Origin: CAYGWP01 sp964353455
GTDB taxonomy: Bacteria; Planctomycetota; Phycisphaerae; FEN-1346
Direction of reading: 5' to 3'
Assembly (NCBI GenBank): GCA_964353455.1
Contig: CAYGWP010000590.1
Span: 1-14,195 of the forward strand
Length of the DNA: 14,195 bases
Part shown: one piece after another, positions 1 through 6,285 of the stretch
How the letters are laid out: every line of letters starts with the position of its first letter
Position numbering within the stretch: the first letter of the stretch is position 1
Notes under the pieces: generated by a model
What the model saw: only the letters and a program-made list of their open reading frames with translations
Database searches by the model: none
What the model was told of the DNA's origin: nothing
Made by a program: the position numbers and the translations under genes

Positions 1-1122
1 GGCCGCGCACGGCTCCGGCAACGGGCCGAAGTGGCACGGGTTGAACCCGGTCTTATCGACCAGGACCGGCACCTCCACGACGCCGTCGGAGGGCAAATTC
101 GTGATGAGGCCCGTATTCCACGTTGAGCCGTGGAAGACGAATGGCTTGTCGGTGACGATCGCCTGGATGATGCTGGAGGCGTACTCGTAACTGCGGCGGA
201 CCTGGAGTTCCTCCTTGCCCTGCATGATGCGGCGGCGGCGGTCGTCGGCGGCCCGCCGCCACCCCGGCCACTCGTCGGCGTAGAAACTGTCGCCGCCCAG
301 GTACTTCTCGCGGCAATACTTCTTGCGGAGTTCCTTGCGCTTGCGATAGTACGGCACGTACTCGCTGAAGTGGCCGCTCGACTCCGTGACGAAGTATCCG
401 AAGTGGAGCATGAAGTCGAAGCGGACGGGGTCTTCTTCCCAGAGTTTCTTGTCGCGGACGACCTTCTTCTTCAGCATCGGGTAGAGGTCCTCGCCCTTGT
501 GCTCAAGGCGCGTGAACCACGCCATGTGATTGAGGCCCGCGCACTGCCAGAGGAGTTCCTCGTACGGGACGCCCGTGTACCTGGCCAAGAGGCGGCTGGT
601 GCCCTGGACGCTGTGGCAGAGGCCGACCACGGGCAGGTCCGTGACGAGCATGGCGGCATGGGTCATGATGCTCATCGGGTTGGTATAGTTGAGGATATAT
701 GCATCGGTGGCCATTTGTTCCACGTCGCGCAGCACGTCGATCCAGACGGGGACGGTCCGCATGGCCTTGAAGATGCCGCCGGGGCCGATGGTGTCGCCGA
801 TGCACTGGCTGACGCCGTATTCAAGGGGTATGTCGTTGTCGATGCGGACGGTCTGAACGCCGGAGACCTCGATGGTGTTGATGATGAAGTTTGCGCCCTC
901 CAGGACGCGGCGGCGGTCGGTGGTGCTCTTGATGGTCCATGCCTTGTCCTTGCCGAGCCGCTCGGCGATCTTTCGGACGAGGCCCTCGGCCAGGCGCAGC
1001 CGCCTGGCGTCGATATCGACCAGGCAGATTTCGCCGCCCTCGATCCCCTCAAGTTGCATGATGTCGCCGGAGAGGTTGTGCGTGAACCCGCTGCCGGCCC
1101 CGAGCATGACGATGCGAAGCAT
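1..1122 (-). CDS. GH4 family glycosidase, alpha-galactosidase-like (C-terminus cut by window edge)
   Basis: The frame is open from the ATG at 1122 to base 1 (374 codons, no stop), so the last 60-100 residues of a normal GH4 enzyme are missing. GH4 enzymes hydrolyse glycosides by an NAD- and divalent-metal-dependent redox mechanism in the cytoplasm. Visible marks are the N-terminal dinucleotide loop GAGSGFTHN (8-16), CIGDTIGPGG (107-116), NYTNPMSIMT (145-154), CHSV (169-172) and GLNHMAW (196-202), whose Cys169 and His199 are the expected metal ligands, then TESSGHFSEYVPYYRK (246-261). The CHSV form is the one reported for the alpha-galactosidase subgroup of GH4; a uronidase or alpha-glucosidase is the alternative. 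The Shine-Dalgarno GAGGAG (1129-1134) fixes the start. It has its own candidate promoter, so it need not be cotranscribed with the HEAT gene before it. Family certain; substrate inferred. Confidence 0.9.
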   Translation of the reverse strand, partial: MLRIVMLGAGSGFTHNLSGDIMQLEGIEGGEICLVDIDARRLRLAEGLVRKIAERLGKDKAWTIKSTTDRRRVLEGANFIINTIEVSGVQTVRIDNDIPLEYGVSQCIGDTIGPGGIFKAMRTVPVWIDVLRDVEQMATDAYILNYTNPMSIMTHAAMLVTDLPVVGLCHSVQGTSRLLARYTGVPYEELLWQCAGLNHMAWFTRLEHKGEDLYPMLKKKVVRDKKLWEEDPVRFDFMLHFGYFVTESSGHFSEYVPYYRKRKELRKKYCREKYLGGDSFYADEWPGWRRAADDRRRRIMQGKEELQVRRSYEYASSIIQAIVTDKPFVFHGSTWNTGLITNLPSDGVVEVPVLVDKTGFNPCHFGPLPEPCAA

Positions 1123-1191
1123 TCCAGTCTCCTCGAAGAACACGCGCCGCGCGGGCGCGGCGGCCAAGTGCGGTTTGGCTTTGGTCGGGTA

Positions 1192-1219
1192 AGAGTATCG
1201 GCGGGGCTGGTATTGTCAA
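1192..1219 (-). promoter_or_regulatory. Candidate sigma-70 promoter of the GH4 gene
   Basis: On the minus strand a perfect TTGACA (1214-1219) is followed after 16 bases by TACTCT (1192-1197), a weak -10 with 3 of 6 consensus bases. It lies just past the stop of the preceding gene and would give a leader of about 60 bases. That leader contains a GC hairpin (1145-1151 pairs with 1156-1162) shortly before the ribosome binding site. The -35 is strong and the -10 is doubtful. Confidence 0.45.
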
Positions 1220-1235
1220 GCGCGATTGTGGGGCG

Positions 1236-2378
1236 CTATGGGGTTGTTGCCGCGGCGGCCTTTGCCTGGTCGCGCCGGGCCTTCTCGATGGCGTCGCGCC
1301 AGGCGGCGGGGTTGTACTCGCAGTCCTGGCCGGCTATTTTCTGGAGGGCATCCCTGATGGCGGGCTGCGGCACGAATTCAATGATCGTCCGGTAGATGGT
1401 CACGCGGGGGTTGCCCACCACCAGGCACGACCCGACGGGTATGGCGCCGATGGTCGGGTCCCAGCCGACGGCGGCCTGTGCGACCACCGGCTGGACGTCG
1501 GCGACGTATGTAGTTATGGTGCCGACCATCATGTACGCGCTCGGGCCGGACGACGTGGCGGCGCTGCCGGCCGGCGCTTTCAGCGTCTTTGTTTCCGGTC
1601 GCCTGAGATGTGCGATGAGGGCGGGGGCCGCGGCCAGGTCGCGGATTTCGCCCAGTGCCCAGGCCGCGCGGTTCATCACTTTCTGCGAGCCGTTCAGCGC
1701 GTTCGTCAGCATCGGCATTGCGGCGTGGTCGGTGCGTCGCTCGATTGACGCCACGGCCTCCTTGAAGACATCGTCCGACTGGTCGCTGAGGACGAACTTG
1801 ACGAGGAGTTTGGCGGCCTCGTCGCCGGGTATCTGGCCGAGGGCCTCGCAGGCGAGTTTCCGGACGGCCTCATCGCCGATGCCGAGGATGCGTGCGATCG
1901 GTTCGGCCGCCGCAGGGTCGCGCATCGTGAGGATCCTCGTCCGCCCGTGGTTCCACATCTCGGGTTCCTGTCGGCCGAGGTAACGGATGGAGATATCCTG
2001 AATCTCTTTGGCGAGTTCCCGGCGGCGCTCGGCGAACGTCGGGTCCTGCGGAACAGCCGGCGCTGCGGCTGCCGCGGGGGCGGGGGCGGCCGATGCGGCC
2101 GATTCGCCGCGCAGGTTGCGGCCCGTGCCGCTGAGGGCTGCCTTCGCCGCCGCGCAGTCCGGGTCGCGGTGCAGGGCCTCGCGCCAGTGCACCAGCGCGC
2201 GGTCCGGGAGGCCGTTGGCCTCGCACCATTTGGCGAGTTCCACGTGTGATGCGGCCGAATCGTTCATCGTCAGGACGCGGTCAACGTATTCCCGTTCGGC
2301 GGAAGCGCTGGTATCCGCCGCCAGGACGCCGGCCGCGAGAATGGCAACGGTCCCCAGAACGATGGCCAGGTAGCGCAT
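1236..2378 (-). CDS. Exported TPR/HEAT-repeat protein of unknown function
   Basis: A 380-aa protein with a Sec signal peptide (residues 1-20, cleavage likely after GVLA). Residues 40-85 resemble a tetratricopeptide unit (CEANGLPDRALVHWREAL). An Ala/Pro linker covers 93-110. HEAT-type helical repeats run over about 150-260 (for example EAVRKLACEALGQIPGDEAA). The C-terminal part (280-350) is a different, more beta-rich region that I do not recognise, ending in NPAAWRDAIEKA. The protein probably acts outside the cytoplasm as a binding scaffold; no catalytic motif is seen. The ATG at 2378 is preceded by AAGGGGAT, a fair ribosome binding site. A terminator ends the operon before it, so it probably has its own promoter in the roughly 60 bases upstream, where TATAGTATAAG (2405-2415) could supply a -10 but no -35 is evident. 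Confidence 0.8.
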   Translation of the reverse strand: MRYLAIVLGTVAILAAGVLAADTSASAEREYVDRVLTMNDSAASHVELAKWCEANGLPDRALVHWREALHRDPDCAAAKAALSGTGRNLRGESAASAAPAPAAAAAPAVPQDPTFAERRRELAKEIQDISIRYLGRQEPEMWNHGRTRILTMRDPAAAEPIARILGIGDEAVRKLACEALGQIPGDEAAKLLVKFVLSDQSDDVFKEAVASIERRTDHAAMPMLTNALNGSQKVMNRAAWALGEIRDLAAAPALIAHLRRPETKTLKAPAGSAATSSGPSAYMMVGTITTYVADVQPVVAQAAVGWDPTIGAIPVGSCLVVGNPRVTIYRTIIEFVPQPAIRDALQKIAGQDCEYNPAAWRDAIEKARRDQAKAAAATTP

Positions 2379-2440
2379 GGTTATCCCCTTATGCGGCCCT
2401 CACTTATACTATACGACTTTGCCGGGCCGGCGGCTAAATG

Positions 2441-2486
2441 AAAAACCCCCCGCCAGGGAGAGACGCCCGAAGGCGCAGGCGGGGGG
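2441..2486 (-). terminator. Intrinsic terminator of the sigma/PDZ operon
   Basis: A perfect 9-bp stem (2446-2454 with 2478-2486; CCCCCCGCC against GGCGGGGGG) carries a nested 4-bp stem, CGCC/GGCG (2464-2467 with 2472-2475), closed by a CGAA loop. Read on the minus strand it is followed at once by TTTTT (2441-2445). It begins 13 bases after the stop codon of the PDZ gene. This is a standard rho-independent terminator. Confidence 0.85.
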
Positions 2487-2499
2487 CCGGTGTAACGCG

Positions 2500-3891
2500 T
2501 TATTCTTCTGATGTCGCCGACCAGACGGCCGCGCAGGATTTCCAGAGTTTCTCGACGAGGCGTCGGACCTTTTCGGGCATCTTCGCGCGCTCGTCTTCGG
2601 TGTTGATCGCGCCGTCGAAGACGGTGCGGCCGTCCTGGTTCCTGGCCAGGACGTGCTGGTCGCGGCCCTCGGCGGAGAGGGTCACGGTGAGTCCGTCCTC
2701 GGTCGTGGATATTTCGCCGCGTACTGATTTTTCCATAGTTATAAGTTTCTTGAGGATTTCTGGCGGCACGGCCTTCCGCTGCTCGGCCGTCTGGACGGGG
2801 CCCTGGAAGACGGAGGCGCCGTTCTTGTCAACGGCCCGCAGGTACTTCACTCCGCTGTGTCTCACCAGGATCAGCGTGTGCTCATCGTCAGAATAGGTCT
2901 CCTTCGAGCCGGAGGGGAACCCGCCGAGCGCAAACATGCCGGGGGGGATGTTCGCGTCGCCCAAGCCTGCGGCCACGCGCACGTTGCCGATGGCGATGGC
3001 GGCGTCGCCTTGGCCGGCCTGCATCATCATGGCCGCCGCGCCGCCGCCTGCGCCGCGGACCTCCAGCCGCAGCGAGCGGCCCATCGTATCAAGTTTCTTA
3101 AGAATCTCCGGCGGCACGGCCTTGCGCTGCTCGTCGGTCGTCACGGGGCCGTCGAAGAGCACCTTGCCGGCCATGTCCTTGGCCAGGAGCCGCTTCTCGC
3201 CGCCGGTCATCGTCAGGGTCAGCGAGTGCTCTCCGTCTGAGAGCGAGGCGCTGCTGGAGTTGAAGGCCTGTGCCGCGCGCACGTTGGCCCGGGCAAGGAG
3301 CGGCCGGAACCGGGCCGGCACGTTCTGGAGAGGGCCGATCGGGGCGCCGAGGTCGCCGCCCTCGCCGCCGGCCGGCAGTTCGTTCTCGCCGAAGGCGACC
3401 GCGGCCTTCTCTTCCTTGCCGTCGCGCAGGAAGGTGACGGCGGCCTTCTCCTCGGGCTTGCGCATCCGCACGAGGACCGTCAGTTGCTCGGTGCTGATGA
3501 GGATTTGATCGTCCAGTCTCGTCAAGACGTCGAGCAGGCGGATTCCAGCGGCGGCCGCAGGCCCTTTCGGGTCCACAAAGTCCACAACCAGTCCGACGCC
3601 CTTGGGCAACTTCAACTGGCCGGCCAGCGGCTCGGCGACCGGCGACGTGGCAACGCCCAGGTACGTCACCTTGGTTCTCGGTGCATCCTGCGGGGCGGGG
3701 CCGATCTCGACCGTCATCGTCGCGCCCGGCCCGCCGCCCGAGGCCGACGACCATACGGTGGCCGAGCCTTCCGGCGATGTCACGACCATCCAGCCGCCCT
3801 GGGTCGCCGGCTGCGGCTCGGCGCCCGCGGCCGGCGGCGCAAGGAGCATCCCGGCTGCCGCCGCAATCACCACGTATTGCCAGTGTTTCAT
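2500..3891 (-). CDS. Exported PDZ-domain protein with threefold repeated C-terminal module
   Basis: A 463-aa protein. Residues 1-24 form a Sec signal peptide. A PDZ domain lies at about 75-165 (YLGVATSPVAEPL, then GVGLVVDFVDPKGPAAAAGI and LLDVLTRLDDQIL). No protease domain is present, so it is a binding or sensing protein rather than an HtrA/Ctp enzyme. The rest carries a repeated module: copy 1 at 221-270, copy 2 at 337-386 and a diverged copy 3 at about 400-450. Copies 1 and 2 are colinear without gaps and identical at about 31 of 50 positions; both end in EQRKAVPPEILKKL. Copy 3 keeps the pattern (VLARNQDGRTVFDGAINTE). A Gly/Ala/Met-rich linker separates copies 1 and 2. The gene starts 23 bases after the membrane-protein gene, has a good AGGAGA ribosome site and ends at an intrinsic terminator. 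It is therefore the last gene of the ECF sigma operon and a likely partner or target of that system. Confidence 0.85.
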   Translation of the reverse strand: MKHWQYVVIAAAAGMLLAPPAAGAEPQPATQGGWMVVTSPEGSATVWSSASGGGPGATMTVEIGPAPQDAPRTKVTYLGVATSPVAEPLAGQLKLPKGVGLVVDFVDPKGPAAAAGIRLLDVLTRLDDQILISTEQLTVLVRMRKPEEKAAVTFLRDGKEEKAAVAFGENELPAGGEGGDLGAPIGPLQNVPARFRPLLARANVRAAQAFNSSSASLSDGEHSLTLTMTGGEKRLLAKDMAGKVLFDGPVTTDEQRKAVPPEILKKLDTMGRSLRLEVRGAGGGAAAMMMQAGQGDAAIAIGNVRVAAGLGDANIPPGMFALGGFPSGSKETYSDDEHTLILVRHSGVKYLRAVDKNGASVFQGPVQTAEQRKAVPPEILKKLITMEKSVRGEISTTEDGLTVTLSAEGRDQHVLARNQDGRTVFDGAINTEDERAKMPEKVRRLVEKLWKSCAAVWSATSEE

Positions 3892-3914
3892 GTCTTGATC
3901 TCCTGTGCGCGAGC

Positions 3915-4373
3915 CTACTGGAGGTCCGCCCTGATGAGTATGATCTCATCGCGCGGGGTTGTCGTCTCAACGCGGATGCCGCTGGCCGGGTCGGTCCAGC
4001 GGACGTGCTCGATGGTCTGGCGGCGGAACTTGCGAAGCGGCGTCTCGTTGTCCGGGGCGACCAGGCCCTCGTACGAAACTTCCGTCCAGTTCTGCTCCAG
4101 GCGCACGGGACCGGCCTGCTCGGCCTGCGACGCCACCTGGACTGGGGCAGGGGCCGGCGGCGCCGCCGGCGCGACCGCGCCGGTCTCTGTGCCGCGCGGC
4201 AGGACAAACGCGATCACGAGCGCCGCTGCGGCGGCAAGCGCTCCTGCGGCGACGGCCATCGGCCACGTCCTGCGGCGGGGCCGCGCTCGGGCGCCGAGCA
4301 CCCGCGCATCGAGCGATGCGGGGGGTTTTCGGAGCGGCATCTCGCGCAAAAGGTTTTCAATGTCACTTGTCAT
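3915..4373 (-). CDS. Single-pass membrane protein, probable anti-sigma factor
   Basis: A 152-aa protein with a short cytoplasmic N-terminus (1-37, with a basic stretch RARPRRR at 29-35), one hydrophobic segment (38-58, WPMAVAAGALAAAAALVIAFVL) and a periplasmic part of about 90 residues that starts with an Ala/Pro linker. Its ATG lies inside the end of the ECF sigma gene (11-base overlap) behind a strong GGAGG, so the two are translationally coupled. That arrangement is typical of sigma/anti-sigma pairs. There is no zinc-binding H-x3-C-x2-C anti-sigma motif, and the cytoplasmic part is too short for a full classical anti-sigma domain. If it is an anti-sigma factor, the type is unusual. The alternative is a membrane-anchored accessory or sensor protein. 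The role is inferred from position; the topology is seen. Confidence 0.7.
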   Translation of the reverse strand: MTSDIENLLREMPLRKPPASLDARVLGARARPRRRTWPMAVAAGALAAAAALVIAFVLPRGTETGAVAPAAPPAPAPVQVASQAEQAGPVRLEQNWTEVSYEGLVAPDNETPLRKFRRQTIEHVRWTDPASGIRVETTTPRDEIILIRADLQ

Positions 4374-4902
4374 TGGAGACCTCCACGATCCCCTTGATGC
4401 GGCGGCTCAGCGTCTCCAGCGCCCGGCGGTACCGCGAGGCGACGGTCGGCAGGGGCTCGCCCAGCGCATCCGCCATCTGCTCGAACGTAAGGCCGCCGTA
4501 AACCTTGAGGACGACGGCCTCGCGTTCGGCTTGAGGCAGGGACTCGACGGCATCGCGTATCCTCCTGTGCATCTCGGCGTCGATGACGGTCGCGGCCGGG
4601 TCGGCCGGCGCCCGCGGGACGCCGTTAAAGATTGAAGCCGGTTCGTGCCGCCCGGCGGTCGCCGCACGCCGCGCGAGGTCGATCGCCGCGTGCCGGACCG
4701 CCGCGAAGACGTACGGCACCGCGTCGCCCGGCCGCGCGTCCGACTGCCACAGCCGGGCGAACGCATCCTGTACTGCGTCCTCGGCCCGATTCGGGCAGCG
4801 CGTGATCGACAGCGCCAGCGTGTAAAGGCCCTGCCGATGGGTTCGATAGACTTGTTCGAGCGTCTCTCGCACGGCGCCTTCCGTTTGCCGGCCCTTCACC
4901 AT
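4363..4902 (-). CDS. ECF-type RNA polymerase sigma factor
   Basis: A 179-aa sigma-70 family protein made only of regions 2 and 4. Region 2 (about 14-82) includes LYTLALSITRCPNRAEDAVQD (26-46), with the usual acidic AEDAVQDAFARLW core-binding block, and the DNA-melting helix YVFAAVRHAAIDLARR. Region 4 (about 112-172) has LPQAEREAVVLKVYGGLTF followed by the helix-turn-helix EQMADALGEPLPTVASRYRRAL, which should read the -35. Between them is a 25-30 residue linker rich in Ala and Pro. The start at 4902 is the only ATG before region 2; the site before it (GGGAAA) is weak. The gene overlaps the membrane-protein gene by 11 bases and leads a three-gene operon. I see no clear GGAAC-type promoter ahead of it, so autoregulation cannot be claimed. 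Confidence 0.92.
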   Translation of the reverse strand: MVKGRQTEGAVRETLEQVYRTHRQGLYTLALSITRCPNRAEDAVQDAFARLWQSDARPGDAVPYVFAAVRHAAIDLARRAATAGRHEPASIFNGVPRAPADPAATVIDAEMHRRIRDAVESLPQAEREAVVLKVYGGLTFEQMADALGEPLPTVASRYRRALETLSRRIKGIVEVSNDK

Positions 4903-4960
4903 TAGACACGTTTCCCGAAGTGAAGTTTATGCAAAGAATCCGCCGAAGGGTAGGGGGAGG

Positions 4961-5097
4961 TAAGCAAAAAGCAAACTGCAAAGAGCAAACTGCAATCAAA
5001 CGGCAAACGGCAAAGCGGCAAGGATGCGCGGACGTCCTTCTTGCTGCTTGCTTTTTGCTGTTTGATTGTCGTTTGCAGTTTGCCTCTTGCCGTTTCC
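4961..5097. repeat. Palindromic array of 7-base-period repeats downstream of mdh
   Basis: In the left arm GCAA recurs at 4964, 4971, 4978, 4985 and 4992 (exactly every 7 bases), then at 5003, 5010 and 5018. The right arm has the complement TTGC at 5041, 5048, 5055, 5073, 5080 and 5087. The 9-mer CAATCAAAC (4993-5001) returns inverted at 5060-5068. The arms can pair along about 60 bases with mismatches around a short loop near 5023-5036. The array begins 2 bases after the mdh stop, so an mRNA end there would carry a long hairpin. Confidence 0.8.
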
Positions 5098-5098
5098 G

Positions 5099-6037
5099 TC
5101 AGTACCCCAGTTTCGCCAGTTGTGCGACGAGGCCCTTGACGGCGGCGGCGCTCCGGTCGAACGCCGCCTTCTCCTCCGCCGTCAGGTCGAACTCGAGAAC
5201 GTCCAGCACGCCGCCGGCCCCCAGCCGCGCGGGGACGCCCACGAAGTATCCGCCGACGCCGTATTCCTTGTCGCAGTAGGCCGCGCAGGGGAGGACCCGC
5301 CGCTCGTCGCGAAGGATTGCCTGTGCCATCTCGACGGCGGCCGCCGCAGGGGCGTAGAACGCCGAGCCGGTCTTCAGGAGCGCCACGATCTCGGCCCCCC
5401 CGTTCCGGGTGCGGTCAACGATCTTCTCGATCTTCTCCTTCGGCAGGACCTTCGCCAGCGGCACGCCGCCGATTGAGGAGTGCCGGACCAGGGGCACCAT
5501 CGTGTCGCCGTGTCCGCCGAGGACGAAGGCCTGGACGTCCTTTGCGCTTGCGCCGGCGGCGGCGGCGATGAAAGTCCGCATCCGGGCCGAGTCCAGCACG
5601 CCCGCCATGCCGACCACCCGCCGCGCGGGCAGGCCCGACACCTTGTGCGCGAGGCCGGTCATTGCATCAACCGGATTGGATACGATGATGAGGATGACGT
5701 CCGGGCTCTCGGCCACGAGGCCCCGGACGACGCCGGAGACGATCTCTGCGTTCTTCGCGAGGAGGTCGTCGCGGCTCATGCCGGGCTTCCGCGCGAGGCC
5801 CGCCGTCACGACCGCAATGTCGCTCCCGGCCGTTGCGGCGTAGTCGGTCGTGCCGGAGATGTGGTGCGCGAAGCCGGCGATCGGGCCCGCCTGCTCCAGG
5901 TCCAGGGCCTTTCCGGCGGCAAGGCCGTCCACCACGTCGATAAGGACGATGTCGCCCAGGTCCCGTGCTGCGGCCCCGAGCGCGCACGATGCGCCGACGT
6001 TGCCCGCGCCGACGATTGTAATCTTCGGATGGGTCAT
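5099..6037 (-). CDS. mdh: Malate dehydrogenase (NAD), LDH-like type
   Basis: A 312-aa protein, the normal length for the lactate/malate dehydrogenase family, catalysing malate + NAD = oxaloacetate + NADH in the cytoplasm. The Rossmann loop is VGAGNVGAS (9-17), with Asp34 after the second strand selecting NAD. LARKPGMSRDDLL (81-93) is the malate-type active-site loop, with Arg83 and Arg89 placed for the second carboxylate; lactate dehydrogenases have Gln at the first of these. VSNPVDAMT (119-127), VLDSARMR (147-154, with Asp149 and Arg152) and GGHGDTMVP (174-182, with catalytic His176) complete the site. The frame is open to an ATG at 6166, but the extra 43 residues are not family-like. AGGAAA before the ATG at 6037 and the start MTHPKITIVGAG decide the start. 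The upstream gene is pckG, 248 bases away. No convincing promoter is seen for mdh, so cotranscription with pckG is possible. Confidence 0.95.
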   Translation of the reverse strand: MTHPKITIVGAGNVGASCALGAAARDLGDIVLIDVVDGLAAGKALDLEQAGPIAGFAHHISGTTDYAATAGSDIAVVTAGLARKPGMSRDDLLAKNAEIVSGVVRGLVAESPDVILIIVSNPVDAMTGLAHKVSGLPARRVVGMAGVLDSARMRTFIAAAAGASAKDVQAFVLGGHGDTMVPLVRHSSIGGVPLAKVLPKEKIEKIVDRTRNGGAEIVALLKTGSAFYAPAAAAVEMAQAILRDERRVLPCAAYCDKEYGVGGYFVGVPARLGAGGVLDVLEFDLTAEEKAAFDRSAAAVKGLVAQLAKLGY

Positions 6038-6154
6038 GAGTTTTCCTATCAGCCCCCAGCCGCTATAAAGGCATCCTTGTGGCGCCAGGGGCTTTTCGTT
6101 CGCCCCGCCTTGAGCGCGCTCCTCCCTCCTGAGGCGGGTCTTTGACTTCGAGTC

Positions 6155-6191
6155 GCGGCTAAACACGCGCCGCGCAAGCGCGGCGGCTAAA
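6155..6191. repeat. Short palindromic (REP-like) element with flanking GCGGCTAAA copies
   Basis: A perfect 8-bp stem, CGCCGCGC/GCGCGGCG (6168-6175 with 6178-6185), with an AA between the arms, overlaps or abuts two direct copies of GCGGCTAAA (6155-6163 and 6183-6191). The same 9-mer occurs at 2430-2438, in another intergenic gap. The shape is that of small dispersed extragenic palindromes; a role in mRNA ends or leaders is inference. Confidence 0.5.
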
Positions 6192-6210
6192 TATTGATGT
6201 TTTTGTTTTC

Positions 6211-6279
6211 ACTCCGCATTCCGCACTTCGCACTCCGCACTTCCTCCAGCCTCCAGTCTCCAGCCTCCAGCCTCCAGCC
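6211..6279. repeat. Two adjoining 7-base-period tandem repeats upstream of mdh
   Basis: From 6211 the unit CACTCCG and variants places CGCA at 6215, 6222, 6229 and 6236. From 6245 the unit TCCAGCC repeats five times, with CCAG at 6246, 6253, 6260, 6267 and 6274 and one variant (TCCAGTC). Both sub-arrays keep a 7-base period but have unrelated units. The array lies directly after the pckG stop codon. It is not a CRISPR: the units are far too short and there are no spacers. Confidence 0.85.
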
Positions 6280-6285
6280 TTCCTT

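Noticed and set aside
130..1395. 421-codon plus-strand open frame
   Set aside because: It is antisense to the GH4 gene, whose minus-strand product carries all family motifs. The plus product looks like a compositional shadow.
4903..4960. ECF-type autoregulatory promoter before the sigma gene
   Set aside because: GGGAAAC is present, but no matching -10 lies at the right distance upstream of the start codon.
6038..6166. N-terminal extension of malate dehydrogenase
   Set aside because: The 43 extra residues are charged, cover intergenic hairpins and lack family likeness; the ATG at 6037 has a good ribosome site.
6211..6279. CRISPR array
   Set aside because: Units are 7 bases long and contiguous, with no spacers and no cas genes nearby.
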